Below, in pieces: positions 12,231 to 22,975 of a stretch of DNA of 64,000 bases. Every line of letters starts with the position of its first letter. Position 1 is the first letter of the stretch. Source of the stretch: Glandiceps talaboti (Eukaryota; Hemichordata; Enteropneusta; Spengelidae). The position numbers and the translations under genes were made by a program. The stretch is from contig NC_135552.1 in NCBI RefSeq assembly GCF_964340395.1, positions 8,178,494 to 8,242,493 of the forward strand, given 5' to 3'. The notes under the pieces are model-generated. The model was not told the DNA's origin, did not search any database, and worked only from the letters and a program-made list of their open reading frames with translations.

Positions 12231-12385
12231 TTCAAAACCACATATAAAAACTTGAAAACTTAAGGATTTCTCACGTCGTGATCTTTGGTTGAATATACTC
12301 TCTAGAACAATTAAACAGAATGACAATATCCTAAATTAAAAGAACAGTAAACTATCTTCTGAACACATTATTGAATACATCTTAC

Positions 12386-12712
12386 TTGATAAACTGTCAG
12401 TGTTCGTAAGTTGACAAATGTTCCCATCGATCTCTCTTCATCACTATCTCTGTCCTCTGCTGCTATATTTGTCACCATCTCAGTCGTCCTTTCATGGTGA
12501 TATGCACTTGCATAGTCACTGGGGGATCTGCTTATAACATAACTTTTCCATTCTTGGTCATGGTCACCAGTTTCTGTGTCTTCTGCTTCATAGTTTTCGT
12601 AATTTACAACGACTTCTTCGTAATCATTTTCTCCCATGTCAAGATCGATTCTTGGCAACACCTGTTCTTCAGCATCAACTTGTTGTTCGGCATTCTCTGG
12701 TTGTGCAGCCAT
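12386..12712 (-). CDS. Acidic tyrosine-rich ORF in the LTR element, first ORF
   Basis: This frame starts with ATG at 12712, 81 bp inside the upstream LTR, where gag would normally begin. It is very acidic, with closely spaced tyrosines (NDYEEVVVNYENYEAED, then SPSDYASAYHHERTT). It reads through a good splice donor (CAA, then gtaagatg at 12385) before stopping at 12368, so splicing to the ORF at 10768-11080 is possible, although the simplest acceptor there is in a different phase. It has no zinc knuckle or capsid-like region and no recognised homology. It could be a captured or accessory gene rather than gag. Confidence 0.45.
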
Positions 12713-12772
12713 TTTCGTAGATCTTCTTGTGCTTAAAATATCTTGTCGTATATTTGGTCAGTTTGAACAGGG

Positions 12773-12790
12773 CCCGGATACGCTACACCA
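12773..12790 (-). promoter_or_regulatory. Candidate primer-binding site of the LTR element
   Basis: Two bases inside the upstream LTR (minus strand) the sequence begins TGGTGTAGCGTATCCGGG. TGG complements the universal CCA end of tRNAs and the position is right. I did not match the rest to a particular tRNA. Confidence 0.5.
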
Positions 12791-12792
12791 AA

Positions 12793-13760
12793 TGTTGCTA
12801 GCGGTTCGTTAATGGTATTCTCTTTCGATATAGCAACTTAACTTCTAGCAGGGAATTAGCTAGCAAGAGGTACTCTCAGAATCACTGCACAGGGACTAGA
12901 CCAAAATATGACTACAAGATGATTTATTGTTCAGCACTGGCTCAAACACCACTTCAACACAGGTTCGGGAGATATAAAATCTACCCAACAAGTCCCAAGC
13001 TCCTATCCATCACTCCACCCATCTCTCTCCATCTAGTTACAATAGTTATCCTATCTTATAGCCCAGAAAAGGGGCGTCTCTCAATATGCAAAGCATATTA
13101 AAATCATATCACTATTTACATTCAAATGTCCAGCTTGACTTTACCAGCTGTTGATTGGATAAAAGTCCTCAATATCTACATAAGATCACATGATATTCAA
13201 ATTATCATTGCCACGCATCAATGTTCGTTGCCATCTTAACAAATACTTTCTATAACAATATATTCTTATGACAGTCAATGCCGACTATGAATGCATACAA
13301 ATTCTATTCCTTTGAAATTGTAATAAGTTTGTTTGACATTTAGCCGACATCGATGTCTCCAGACATCCAGTCTCTTCTTTGAAAGCTAATCTAATGGTTC
13401 CCTTTGTTTCAAGCCCAGCACTCTAACTTGAACTTGATACTATAACTAACAAAAGCTATAATAACATTACCGGAGATTAGGTTTTAGATACTTATTGTTC
13501 TCGCTACTAATAGCATTTTCCATTGTTTCTTCTAATTGTATTCTTTTGTTATTCACGTGTCTTTGTACTTGATTGGAATGTTCCCTTTTGTAGTTATAAT
13601 TGTGTGTTGGTTTTGCTAAAGTGCTTGGCCAAAAACAATAGGATCCATTATATCGATACATTTGTACTTCTGTATTAGAATTTCGCCTGTTTCCAAATTT
13701 ATCAACCTAAAATCAGTTAATATCTTTTACTATATTTTCATATAAAAAACGTATGTAACA
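12793..13760 (-). repeat. Upstream (5') LTR
   Basis: 968 bp, the partner of 9453-10420, and presumably contains the element's promoter for right-to-left transcription. It ends about 200 bp from the stop codon of the TGF-beta-like gene. Confidence 0.92.
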
Positions 13761-13890
13761 GTATCTTGTGCTCACAAGATAGCATCTCGTGCTCACAAGA
13801 TAGTATGTCGTGCTCACAAGATAGTATGTTGTGCTCACAAGATAGTAAGTCGTGCGCACAAGATATTATGTCGTGCTCACGAGATTATTT
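13761..13890. repeat. Short palindromic tandem repeat (right part)
   Basis: About six units close to ATAGTATGTCGTGCTCACAA, with TTGTG/CGTG variants. Each unit is an imperfect palindrome. It continues the array seen at 9385-9452 and lies just downstream of the poly(A) signals of the neighbouring gene. Confidence 0.85.
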
Positions 13891-13903
13891 TTTATTTTTT
13901 ATT
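13891..13903 (-). terminator. Poly(A) signals of the TGF-beta-like gene
   Basis: Two AATAAA hexamers on the minus strand (13903-13898 and 13896-13891) lie about 57-70 bases after the stop codon at 13960, implying a short 3' UTR. Confidence 0.6.
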
Positions 13904-13959
13904 TTACAAAATGTCCCTTACTGGCTTTCATAGAATTCCATTTTATGTCTTTAAATTCT

Positions 13960-15595
13960 TTACAATTCTGAATTCCGCCACCCACACTCTATAACTTTCA
14001 TATTTTTCTTTCTGTCGTGGAATAGGATACCGTCCAAAAAGTGATAGACCAGGTCTTTTACAACCGTAGGCACACATTCGTTTGGACAGGATGCGGAACT
14101 GCCATCATGACTTCGGACACAGAAAAGTGTTGTGAAGGTTTCAGGGTACACTTCCGATATCGTCTTGTCTCTCACGACGTCAGTAGTATTAATTGTAGCA
14201 GTGTACCCATTGCACACAAGACTGTTATCATTCTTGCCTCTTAGTTGTAACTGAAAACAAATTGAATGAGGATATTACTTTTAGAGACAGGGAGCCTTCA
14301 GTAATTATAAATTGAGGAGGGCCGGGAAAATTGGGAGGTGGGACTGATTTACAGTATGACAGGAATGCTGCACACAGAGAAAAAAACTGACAAAATGACA
14401 GGAGTGCTGCCGATACAGAAACACTGACAAAATGACAGGAGTGGTGCAGACACAGAAAAACTGACAGAATGACAGGAGTGGTGCAGACACAGAAAAACTG
14501 AGAAAGTGACAAGAGTGGTGCAGACACAGAAAAACTGACAAAATGACAGGAGTGGTGCAGACACAGAAAAAACTGAGAAAGTGGTGCCGACAAAAGAAAA
14601 GACTGACAATATAGCAGGAGTGGTGCCGATGATGATGTAGCAGACGATGCCAAAAGATTTCTAAAACACCACTGCTTTACAAGTAACCTTTTCTAATGGA
14701 GGGCTTATCACACTTGGCGTTGATTGTTTCAATTAGACTTTCCAAAGACTGTAATTGTTTATATTCAGGGGTCTTATCAATTGAGTTTATCTTGAAAATC
14801 GCAGTTGTTTCTATTCCTTTCACGCTGGCCATTTGAATTTCATTCTAAAATTGGCTTCTTGGGGATGGGCTACATTTATGGAAATTAAAGAAATAGAGGA
14901 TCACATTTTACTATGACAAACAATAGCGTCGACATTTTTGGTAACTGTTAAAGAGATTATGGGCTCCTGACTTTAATTGTGTCCCATAATTGCCCGACCC
15001 AATGCAAAAAAAAAGAAGCTTTATTCAAATCAGGATTTGTCTATTTCTATGACTGTATTTCAGGGAGGTTGCACGATGCAGAATTGGTGAAATGATCTTT
15101 TCTGGGTCCCCTAAAAATTAAGAAATACTTTGACACTATCGTATAATTACTTTGTGTCTCTTGCATTCAAACTTACTCGTCCATTTTGTAGGAGACGTTC
15201 TCCATCGTCCATTGGGTTGTCATGGCTGCCAGTAACCTCAACCCTGATTCTCACTTTCATGTTTCCGAATAGTGTGAGCGTCTTCAAGACATCGGTTAAA
15301 TCAACATGGTACTTCCCATCCCGGATCGTCTGGTTGTTTACTGTAAATTCCAAATGTTTAACGTGTTTGTCGTAGATTTCGTTAACACTTCGCTTAATTT
15401 TAACATCAATCAGCACCCTTCTCGCTTCATCGGACAGCTTAAGTGACGTCTTCAATGACATATGTGTGTACATCATATCTTCACAGTTAAGATAAAACTC
15501 GAAATAACCAACGCCCGATTCACCGGAAGAAAATACTAGAAAAAAAAGAACAGAAAGAAGGATTCAAAGGTCATTTGATTTTCCAATTCAAGCCA

Positions 15596-15638
<43 letters not shown>

Positions 15639-16789
15639 GACCTACCTGCCTGCATGCATGCATACATACATACATACATACATACATACATACATACATA
15701 CATACATACATGCATACATGCATGCATGCATGCATGCAGGCAGGCAGACAGACAGACAGACGCACGCACGTACGTATGTATGTATGCATGCATAACAGTC
15801 GTGTGTACAAATGAATCAAAATCACCAATCAGTCATCAAATAAATTATCAAAATAAGTTTAACAGCTGACCGCAAATTTAACATTGTATGAATAAAATTT
15901 TAGTGTCTGGAAGAAAATGTGGCTGTGAAAATATAAAGTCAGAAACTCTAGAGAAATTGATAAAAAAGGAAAAGGAAACTAACTCAGGTGTTATCTTGAA
16001 GAAGGGTCAGCGATGTTTAAATGCTTTGAAAGTTTTCTTGATTTAAAGGTTGTCAGATTGTCTTTCTGTAGTCTTTTGGAGTTCTGGCCTTCAACTCAGC
16101 CGCCAATAGATCTAAACACGGGTACTGGTGGAATACAAACACAAACTCACTGTGGTGACGTGGTAATAGTGGGAAACAACAAATGCCTTTAAAAACTATC
16201 AATGTGGTGGGATCTTACTACAGAAAAATTCCCTGTCTCTAGTGGGATTCGAAGCCAGTACCTAGTGGACAATTAATATCCTGCAACATACTGTATTTTT
16301 TTAAATTCCGTGTACAACTTAAGAATGTGTTCAATTTGTTATATGTTCCCTCAAATTCAATCAATTTGACCACGTTGGGATAAATAGAGTTACATATTGA
16401 TATTAATATTGATGTAATTTTTTGAAAGTAAACGTTAAAGTCAGCTTCTATCTCCAGTTAGAATTATACAGTAACATGTTAATGGGTTTTTTAATTCAAT
16501 CATTCACAATGTTACGTAGCATTGCTTTCACAACGTTCATCCCGACCGAGATACGCGTTTAGAAGTTACTGTTAAAATGAAGCTTTTCAGAGCTCCTCAC
16601 ACGCGTGAACTGAAAAATTCTCCAGTCTGGGCAATTTATGTCCAAACACCTAGCTTATTTGGATGTCTTTGAGAATTGATTTGTCGTCTGTTTTGTTAGT
16701 AGTTCATTTCATAGAAAATTATTTACTCGTTCATTTTCTTTTTCTAAAAGTATGTACCGTCCTGTTAAGTGTTCTTTCCGTTCATACTT

Positions 16790-16821
<32 letters not shown>

Positions 16822-17050
16822 TTTCATATTAAGATATATAATATATATATACAAGTTTAATGTCATACTTACCAAATTCAGGTTCAGCAATAATATTCGT
16901 CTGTTCTACGTCTCGCTTGATTGTCAAGGGTTTGGCGTCACTTTCATCTTTAAAATGGAATTTATCTAGACTTTTACAATACCCAGTGGTAAACATAGAA
17001 AGGTATATAACCATGCAGACAACTAACTTCGATAAAGTGTTCTTTTCCAT
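13960..17050 (-). CDS. Secreted TGF-beta-superfamily-like cystine-knot precursor, three exons
   Basis: Predicted exons on the minus strand are 17050-16873, 15535-15177 and 14250-13960. Each junction has GT/AG signals (gtaagt donors, pyrimidine-rich acceptors) and phases agree (1, then 0), giving 275 aa. Residues 1-25 form a signal peptide with a hydrophobic core (VVCMVIYLSMF). Residues 60-179 resemble a TGF-beta prodomain: alternating hydrophobic strands, then HVDLTDVL (136-143) and NMKVRIRVEV (151-160). The C-terminus (180-275) has five cysteines (192, 223, 234, 238, 268). CVPT at 238 and NMKVIECGW at 262 match the end of TGF-beta mature domains in order and spacing. Oddities: no CxGxC, no CC pair, final CGW instead of CGC, a very short stretch between Cys223 and Cys238, and no clear RxxR site (KIKR at 105-108 is the nearest). 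Sequons are N127 and N200. IL-17-like, neurotrophin/spaetzle-like or GDNF-like folds are alternatives. I am fairly sure of the gene model and less sure of the family. Confidence 0.65.
14345..14640. repeat. 37-bp minisatellite in intron 2 of the TGF-beta-like gene
   Basis: About seven to eight degenerate units containing GACAGGAGTGGTGCAGACAC and AGAAAAACTGACA, with shortened variants at the right end. Long frames across it (the Cys/Phe/Ser-rich ones) are repeat translations. Confidence 0.9.
15597..15790. repeat. Compound microsatellite (CA)n-(CATA)n-(CATG)n-(CAGA)n in intron 1
   Basis: Consecutive CA, TACA, GCATGCAT, CAGA and CGCACGTACGTATGTA tracts, just 60 bp upstream of exon 2 of the TGF-beta-like gene in transcription order. 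Confidence 0.95.
16075..16275 (-). mobile_element. tRNA-derived SINE, 5'-truncated copy
   Basis: This matches about 200 bp at 24606-24811. On the minus strand it retains a B-box-like GGCTTCGAATCCCAC and the body (ATTTTTCTGTAGTAAGATCC, then the GTGTTTGTATT region), but the A-box end is missing. It lies in intron 1 of the TGF-beta-like gene. Confidence 0.65.
16792..16820. repeat. (CAGA)n microsatellite
   Basis: Short uninterrupted tetranucleotide tract in intron 1, about 50 bp from the exon 1 donor. Confidence 0.9.
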
Positions 17051-17142
17051 GATGTTTGGTCTGTCGTTGTCAAGCAGGACTCAGTTTTGCGCAGTGGTAA
17101 GTAGATCTGTTAAGTTATGCTAAAATTTCGTCGGGCAACCGC

Positions 17143-17152
17143 TTTATATATA
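17143..17152 (-). promoter_or_regulatory. TATA box of the TGF-beta-like gene
   Basis: TATATATAAAG on the minus strand lies about 92 bp upstream of the ATG at 17050, which predicts a start site around 17115-17122 and a 5' UTR of roughly 70 nt. The 17144-17401 reading frame that runs into this site is therefore probably not coding. Confidence 0.5.
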
Positions 17153-17449
17153 GACGTCGAATATCGAAAAGTGGCGTTGGTGTCCCGCATCCGGAATCAA
17201 CTGAAGATTTTCGGGATTGTCCCTTTCTCCCTTCTCTAGGATATGTACTAGCCTTTTACTGTCGTTGTACAATTTCTCAAAATAAACATAAACACCCCCA
17301 TGGCTCCAGTGATAAGCACAAATACATACGAGAACACACGATTGAAACGATAGCCTTTGAGGTGCTGTTGTTCCACTATTTAATACTAGAGGACACCCCA
17401 ACCCGACTCCAAGACAAGTGTCTTTGAGGGATTTAAATTAATTTCAATA

Positions 17450-18440
17450 ACGATACGCGTTTTGCTGAACTGCCTACCTTAAAAAGCTTGTTGATTCAAT
17501 AAAAGACTCTTATAAAGAGGAACTGTGTGAAAATCATAAAGAAAGAACTGGGACTGTACAAAGGAAAACATCAAGACGCAGTCTTTGCATACAGAAGTAT
17601 ATATTTTGTTTTAATATAATTCCTTGAGTTTTAATACTAGTAAAGAGTCGGTCACATACTCAGAGTAATACAAACAACCATAATAGCATTATACTGTTTT
17701 TCCCAACTTGTATTTTTTGTGTTTAGTCCAATTTCTCCAGGTAGACAGAGGGTTGCTTTTATTATTGTCAAATATTGTCTGTTAGACAGAGAGTTAACTT
17801 TATTCAGGTAGGCGTTTAAATGCTATTTGTCCATTTATAACATTCAGTTTCTTATTTCGATTTCGATGCACGTCAAACAAGCGTAGGCATTGCTTTGGTC
17901 AAATTATAGTACTATCGTGGAATATCCCGAGAAATGGGGTTACTCGGAAAAAAGCTAGACAGGAGGTGTTCCTGCCGGATTGTAACATCTATCCCATTTT
18001 TCATTGTTACAACGATATGATTCATTCTGTAATCAAGGGATTCGTGCTGATGGAAACAAAAATGTTGAGAACCAAGGCTAACGTGTTTCCTCTCACAATG
18101 ATGAATCCTTGTATTAAATCACAGACCCTGCAGGTTCACACCATAAAAGGCTACTTAATTACAATCATGGGAACATTTTGAACCTTTGCCAAACACTTCT
18201 ATGTTAGGAATTGGGGAGTTTTCAGTGGTGGGTTCAAATATAGATAATTGGGGTCTCCCCTCCATTTGCCATGGTTGAAAGCATAAAGCCCAGTCATTGT
18301 ACAATTTTGCGGAGGTCAGTGTAGATGAACCAAGCAAAGCAGTAACAAATGAAGTGGAACACTATTATTATTCAAATTGTAGAGTGGAGTGGGGTGAGAC
18401 ATATTTTGAGAGATTGTATCGTAAACATATACATCAAATT
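17450..18440. other. Intergenic stretch with no supported gene
   Basis: AT-rich sequence with short frames only. A tandem-like pair GTAGACAGAGGGTTGC / GTTAGACAGAGAGTTAAC occurs near 17740-17790. Nothing else is recognised. Confidence 0.5.
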
Positions 18441-18600
18441 GAATTGAATTTTAAGACCTCAGGTATGTCATATCGTTGTGAATCACTCCAACAAGGTGCA
18501 ATGCCAACAAACTAACAATTAACATCGATAAAACAAATTATATGATTTTTAAAACCCCTCAAAGAATTGCACATATAGAAGGACACTTCGGGGAGTACAA
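18440..18600 (+). pseudogene. Possible LINE reverse-transcriptase fragment
   Basis: Around 18521-18580 the plus strand reads INIDKTNYMIFKTPQRI, which resembles the motif after the catalytic region of non-LTR reverse transcriptases (N.KT.YM.F). The preceding sequence has stops in this frame. Too short to classify. Confidence 0.3.
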
Positions 18601-18686
18601 GTGTACTGTGACCATCCTTCTACCTCTCTCTCAGAAGTTTCTATCCCTCCGGCTCTGTCTCTGTGCTTCATACTGTTGACAACAGA

Positions 18687-18895
18687 CTATGGCGCTTCAT
18701 TAGGGCCTTTATTATGTACATCTTATTTGACTCGCCTCGACAACTTATTTGGCAACTCGACATCTTATTTGATTCGTCTCGATAACTTATTTGACTCGCC
18801 TCAACAATTTATTCGGCTCCTCGATACCTTATTTGCCTCAACAACTTCTTTGGCTCCTCGATAACTTATTTGACTCGCCTCGACAACTTATTTGA
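18687..18895 (+). repeat. 42-bp minisatellite element, copy 1
   Basis: A leader TATGGCGCTTCATTAGGGCC is followed by units with TTATTTGACTCGCCTCGACA and ACTTATTTGGCAACTCGACA. The same leader and units occur inverted at 28983-29322, so this is a dispersed element. Units here are more diverged (GGCTCCTCGATAAC variants). Confidence 0.85.
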
Positions 18896-19107
18896 GTCGT
18901 CATCTGCATATTCGCCATGTGTACATCTCATTCAAGTACTCTATCGCACGTTCTGCTGGTAGACCTAATTTGAACACCCCAAGTCACTGGAGATGTTTAC
19001 CATGCCAAATAAGTTATCGAGCATCAGAAAAAGGAGTCGAGTCAAATGTGACATGTATTATTCTTAGAATACTTTTCAGTAGGCTAGAGGTACCGTTGTA
19101 TCATGAC

Positions 19108-19716
19108 CCGGTGCCGTGCCGATCTTATCCCTTGCCGATTTCGTCCCCGCACATGCGCAGACTATCCAACATGGTTTCTATTCATAAAACGGCCCCACCG
19201 GACGTAGACTTCTCTAACCCCCGATTTCCAAGCCACTTTCTTTTTAAAGGTGTTTTCGGCATGAAACAATTAATTGCTTTGATTAATATGTCATAATGGT
19301 TATGGCCTAAGCGTGAGCGTGTGTTTAATGCGCCTGTAGATGACACTGTGTAAGATTTTGCCGACATACTTGTGAATATGGGCGGCCACTTTTAATCAGT
19401 AATGTGTTGTTTTTGGCGTTATCGAAATCGGCAGCTTTAGCTATTCTGTGTTCCGATCGACTTTAACCGAATGATCCACTTCCCCAAACGTATATATACA
19501 TTTTATACGAACTTAGACACTTTAACAGTGATCACCGGATAGATTATACGAAAGAAATTTTAGCATGAACTTGATTTTTGAGTCGAGGGTCGAAATCGGC
19601 AACGGAACCGAAATCGGCAGCTTTAGCTGCCGATCTGATCCCGCGAAGCCCTGTTGGATAATATGCGCATGCGTGGGGGACGAAATCGGCAAGGGATAAG
19701 ATCGGCACGGCACCGG
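19108..19716. mobile_element. 609-bp element with long terminal inverted repeats
   Basis: The left end reads CCGGTGCCGTGCCGATCTTA, and the right end is its reverse complement. The inverted match is exact for about 41 bp, then continues imperfectly through the ACATGCGCA/GCATGCGCA region. Subterminal GATCGGCAGC... motifs recur inside (19425-19440 and 19604-19640). No transposase ORF and no clear target-site duplication were found. It looks like a MITE or foldback element. Confidence 0.75.
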
Positions 19717-20146
19717 AAATACATCAGACGGTATGCATACCACTCAGAAACCATACGTTGCTGCTCGAGAGTATCACAAATCTCACAATACAAGACACAT
19801 CGTCATTATCCATATTTATATCAATAATCAGATATCGATCTGTGGAATATCCTAGAGGCATTCAATCAATTTGTGTCAGGATGGGTGAAACTTGAAAGAA
19901 GTGTTTACGTTAGTATGGCCACAATGAACTACGACTCGTACGACGAATACTAGTACTACTCCTACTAGTAATTGTAGCGAGGCACTGCCACAGGTAAGAT
20001 TTTCGCCTATGTTTTCAATTGAAAACTAATTTGAAGTGCAGTGGTTATATTTACATAAACTATAGAATTTATATACTATTCCTCATATATGTAGCGTCAC
20101 TTCACAATGTCAACGAAGGTGCTGACACTATTTTTGAAGGACCACC

Positions 20147-20477
20147 CCACAGGCATTTGTTTCCCGAGTTATGGCTCAGAATATTTCTATCAGAATACAA
20201 TAAAATGACGATAATATCGTTAATATTGACATATTAAATCAACACTATATGAAAGGGGTAAAATTACACTTGTTTCTGTGATCGCGCAGTTTCACTAAAT
20301 GCGAAGGAAGTGTCTTCCTTCGCATTTAGTGAAACTGCGCGATCACAGAAACAAGTGTAATTTTACCCCTTTCATATAGTGTTGGTTTAATATGTCAATA
20401 TTAACGATATTATCGTCATTTTATTGTATTCTGATAGAAATATTCTGAGCCATAACTCGGGAAACAAATGCCTGTGG
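20147..20477. repeat. 331-bp near-perfect palindrome
   Basis: Two arms of 164 bp (20147-20310 and 20314-20477) are reverse complements with one noticed mismatch (AAATCAAC versus AAACCAAC), separated by only 3 bp (TGT). It could fold into a long hairpin or cruciform. It may be a foldback element, a recent inverted duplication, or an assembly artefact from reading one hairpin twice. Confidence 0.92.
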
Positions 20478-21309
20478 ACCACCCTCCGCCTTCCCACATC
20501 CCAATCAAGTATTACATTGTGCCAGCAGTTTTGAAGTTGAAAGAAGCATCATTGCTATGTAGCACACATTTAACGAACTCACTTAGTTGTTGTATCACAC
20601 TGTTTATCATATTTAATTTAATATTAAATGTTTATCATTTTAAAAAAACAACATGTTGATAAGATACATGTCATATGTATACACAAACAGCTGGCACTGA
20701 TTCAACTCACATTCATACATCCCATAATGATCACATCACTTTTATAAGAAACAAATATAGAATACATGTGTGCAGTCTAGTGTTTGAATATGCTTTGCAC
20801 TCCATGCACAATATAAACAGAAGTCTATATTATTAATCATCTCTAATCTATGCTGATTAATTGTAATGTTTTTGTATTGCATGATAATATTGAGGATAAA
20901 TCAATTGTCCCTAATCTTAATTGATTTTGAGATTCTCGTCCTAGAAATCATGGAGTAAAACAAACTGAGATTCACTGTGCCAAGTGTTTTCATGTGAAAC
21001 AGAAATAAACATGCCATAGATGAATAGAAACAATATTTTACCATAGCTTATTTTGATATAGGCATAAAATATCTAATCAGTATTTTAGTAACCTGCTAAC
21101 AAAATATATATTTATTTTAGGTCCTGTATTGTCAGCACTTGATAAAGAAACCACTGAATCCATGAGTGATTGTTGAGATTGGTGGAAAGATAGTAGCAGC
21201 TCACTGATTACATGGCTGGTCTTGGTGAATGCTGTGCTCATGGTGTTAAACAAGCCTTAGATGAACCAAAATTAATTAACTGCAATAATAATTGATTAAC
21301 TACAACCAC

Positions 21310-21460
21310 AGTTGCAGTTAATCAGGGTACAGACGATATTTTATTGCCATGGTCACAGTTACTCATTCCACAGGCAATCTTATCATGCCATGGTTACACA
21401 TACTCAGTCTACAGACAATCTCACCAGGGTTGCAGTTACTCAGTGTACAGACAATTTTCA
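21310..21460 (+). repeat. Degenerate 40-50-bp tandem repeat
   Basis: Three to four diverged units of the form GGTTGCAGTTACTCAGTGTA followed by CAGACAAT. Frames across it are shadows. The flanks 20660-21300 and 21560-21780 are AT-rich with nothing supported. Confidence 0.6.
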
Positions 21461-21784
21461 AGTTTTGCAATTCCAAAGTTTTATCATTTTCTAGCTCACC
21501 GTTTTCAGTACCTTTCTGCCATTTTTCACTGTAAGGTGGAGTGCTTTGTTTAATCAATTTAATACATTTAGTTCTGATCTTGCTGGTTATTAAAGCACCC
21601 CATTTTTATGCAAAACCAGACATGTCTGTGAATTGTGTTTTGCATATTTTTGTGTGGTGATTATTTGTAAGAAGTTGTTTTTTGTGTGTAACAATTTAGC
21701 TGCATTATTATTTTAGCTTGAATTGAGGCATCTGTGAAAATCAAAAACAGCTACATTTGTAGACTAGACTGGGACAAAGCCTAC

Positions 21785-22020
21785 TGGTTACTTTATTAGT
21801 GACTCTGTGCAAGTCAGACAGTCACTGAACAATCATTGAAACTTAGTGTATGTCAGTCTCTGAATCCCAGTCTATGAATCCAGTTAAAAGAGTATGTGTT
21901 AGTTAATCAATGAAAATCGGTGTAAGACAGTTGCTGTATCCATTATGTAAAAAGTATATATTATAGTCAGTCATTGATAATCATTGAAACTCTACCCATG
22001 TCAGTCACTGAACTGGATTA
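21785..22020 (+). repeat. Degenerate GTCAGTCACTGAAnnATCATTGAAA repeat
   Basis: Diverged units around GTCAGTCACTGAA, AATCATTGAAA and GTATGTCAG recur four to five times with variable spacing. No coding potential. Confidence 0.5.
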
Positions 22021-22854
22021 AAATGGCCATATGGATATGAGGATTAGCTATTTATTTTGGATTTTAAATTTATAAAACAATGTGAAACAACATAATATGT
22101 TAAGTCCTTTGTTTGTAACTCAAATTCTGAAAGATTAACAAATGTATAACATGTTTGTTATTGTATGTACAATATTACACATTATTTTAGCATTTTACAA
22201 TGTAATGACTTACATAGACTTGGTCAGTATTATTTCACATTGAAGGAAGCCATGATAACATTGTTTTATAAATAAACAATTCAAAATAAATCCTCATCCA
22301 TGTATGGCCACTTTAAGGTAGTGTGTATGATAATAGACAAAAATAGCTTGACTGAAGAATTGAAGAGTCCTTTCCTGTGTATTTTAGTCACATCACTATA
22401 AAGCAGATATGTGTATATGCTTTTCTTTAGTGCAATCATACCGTTTCCATGCAATAAACAGTCTAGCATGTTCAAGGTAGTGGTAATCTGCTGTATTCAA
22501 AGAATTCTATAAGAAGAACCTATGGAAATCAAGATGGTGGACAATTTGAATTCATATGATTTATCCTCAGTATATTAGTGTGAGCAGCACATTCTACATT
22601 GTTGTTACAGTACTTTACTTGAGGATCTGTAGACTGAAAGATCCAGTCTTGTGTAAACTCCTTCATTACATCTGAATGGAATATTGAGTTGCTGCCCTGC
22701 AGCTTTATATCCTGAGAATTTGACATGTGTTACTGTTGTTGACTGTGAATGATCATGTAATATTCTGATGTAATACTTACCTTGTTGGGTATGCAAGTTT
22801 TTTATATTAAAATATAATTTTCAATTTGATTTATTTCATGTTTCTATACATTAT

Positions 22855-22975
22855 GTAATGTAATGTAATGTAATGTAATGTAATGTAATGTAATGTAATT
22901 TAATGTACTGTAATGAAATGTAATGTAATGTATGGGTGGGTGGGTGGGTGAATGGATGGATGGATGGATGTACAT
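22855..22975. repeat. (TAATG)n followed by (GGGT)n and (GGAT)n
   Basis: About 15 TAATG units with a few variants, then GGGT and GGAT tracts. Confidence 0.95.

Larger units (their letters stand above)
9453..13760 (-). mobile_element. Complete non-autonomous-looking LTR retrotransposon
   Basis: Two 968-bp direct repeats (9453-10420 and 12793-13760) flank a 2372-bp internal region. Each LTR begins TGTT and ends AACA on the plus strand (5'-TG...CA-3'). The element is flanked by a 4-bp GTAT direct repeat (9449-9452 and 13761-13764), consistent with integrase-mediated insertion. A minus-strand primer-binding-like TGG lies 2 bp inside the upstream LTR (12790-12773), and a purine-rich tract abuts the downstream LTR (10436-10421), so transcription runs right to left. 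I noticed only about three differences between the LTRs, so the insertion is recent. No gag, protease, reverse transcriptase or integrase is recognisable; the interior holds two short acidic ORFs. Superfamily cannot be assigned without pol. Confidence 0.9.

Noticed and set aside
14228-14653. 141-codon Ser/Phe/Cys-rich minus-strand frame
   Set aside because: It translates the 37-bp minisatellite in an intron of the TGF-beta-like gene; all three frames stay open because of the repeat.
17144-17401. 85-codon minus-strand frame upstream of the TGF-beta-like gene
   Set aside because: It starts with TTG, has no known motif, and its end overlaps a good TATA box for the gene; probably promoter sequence.
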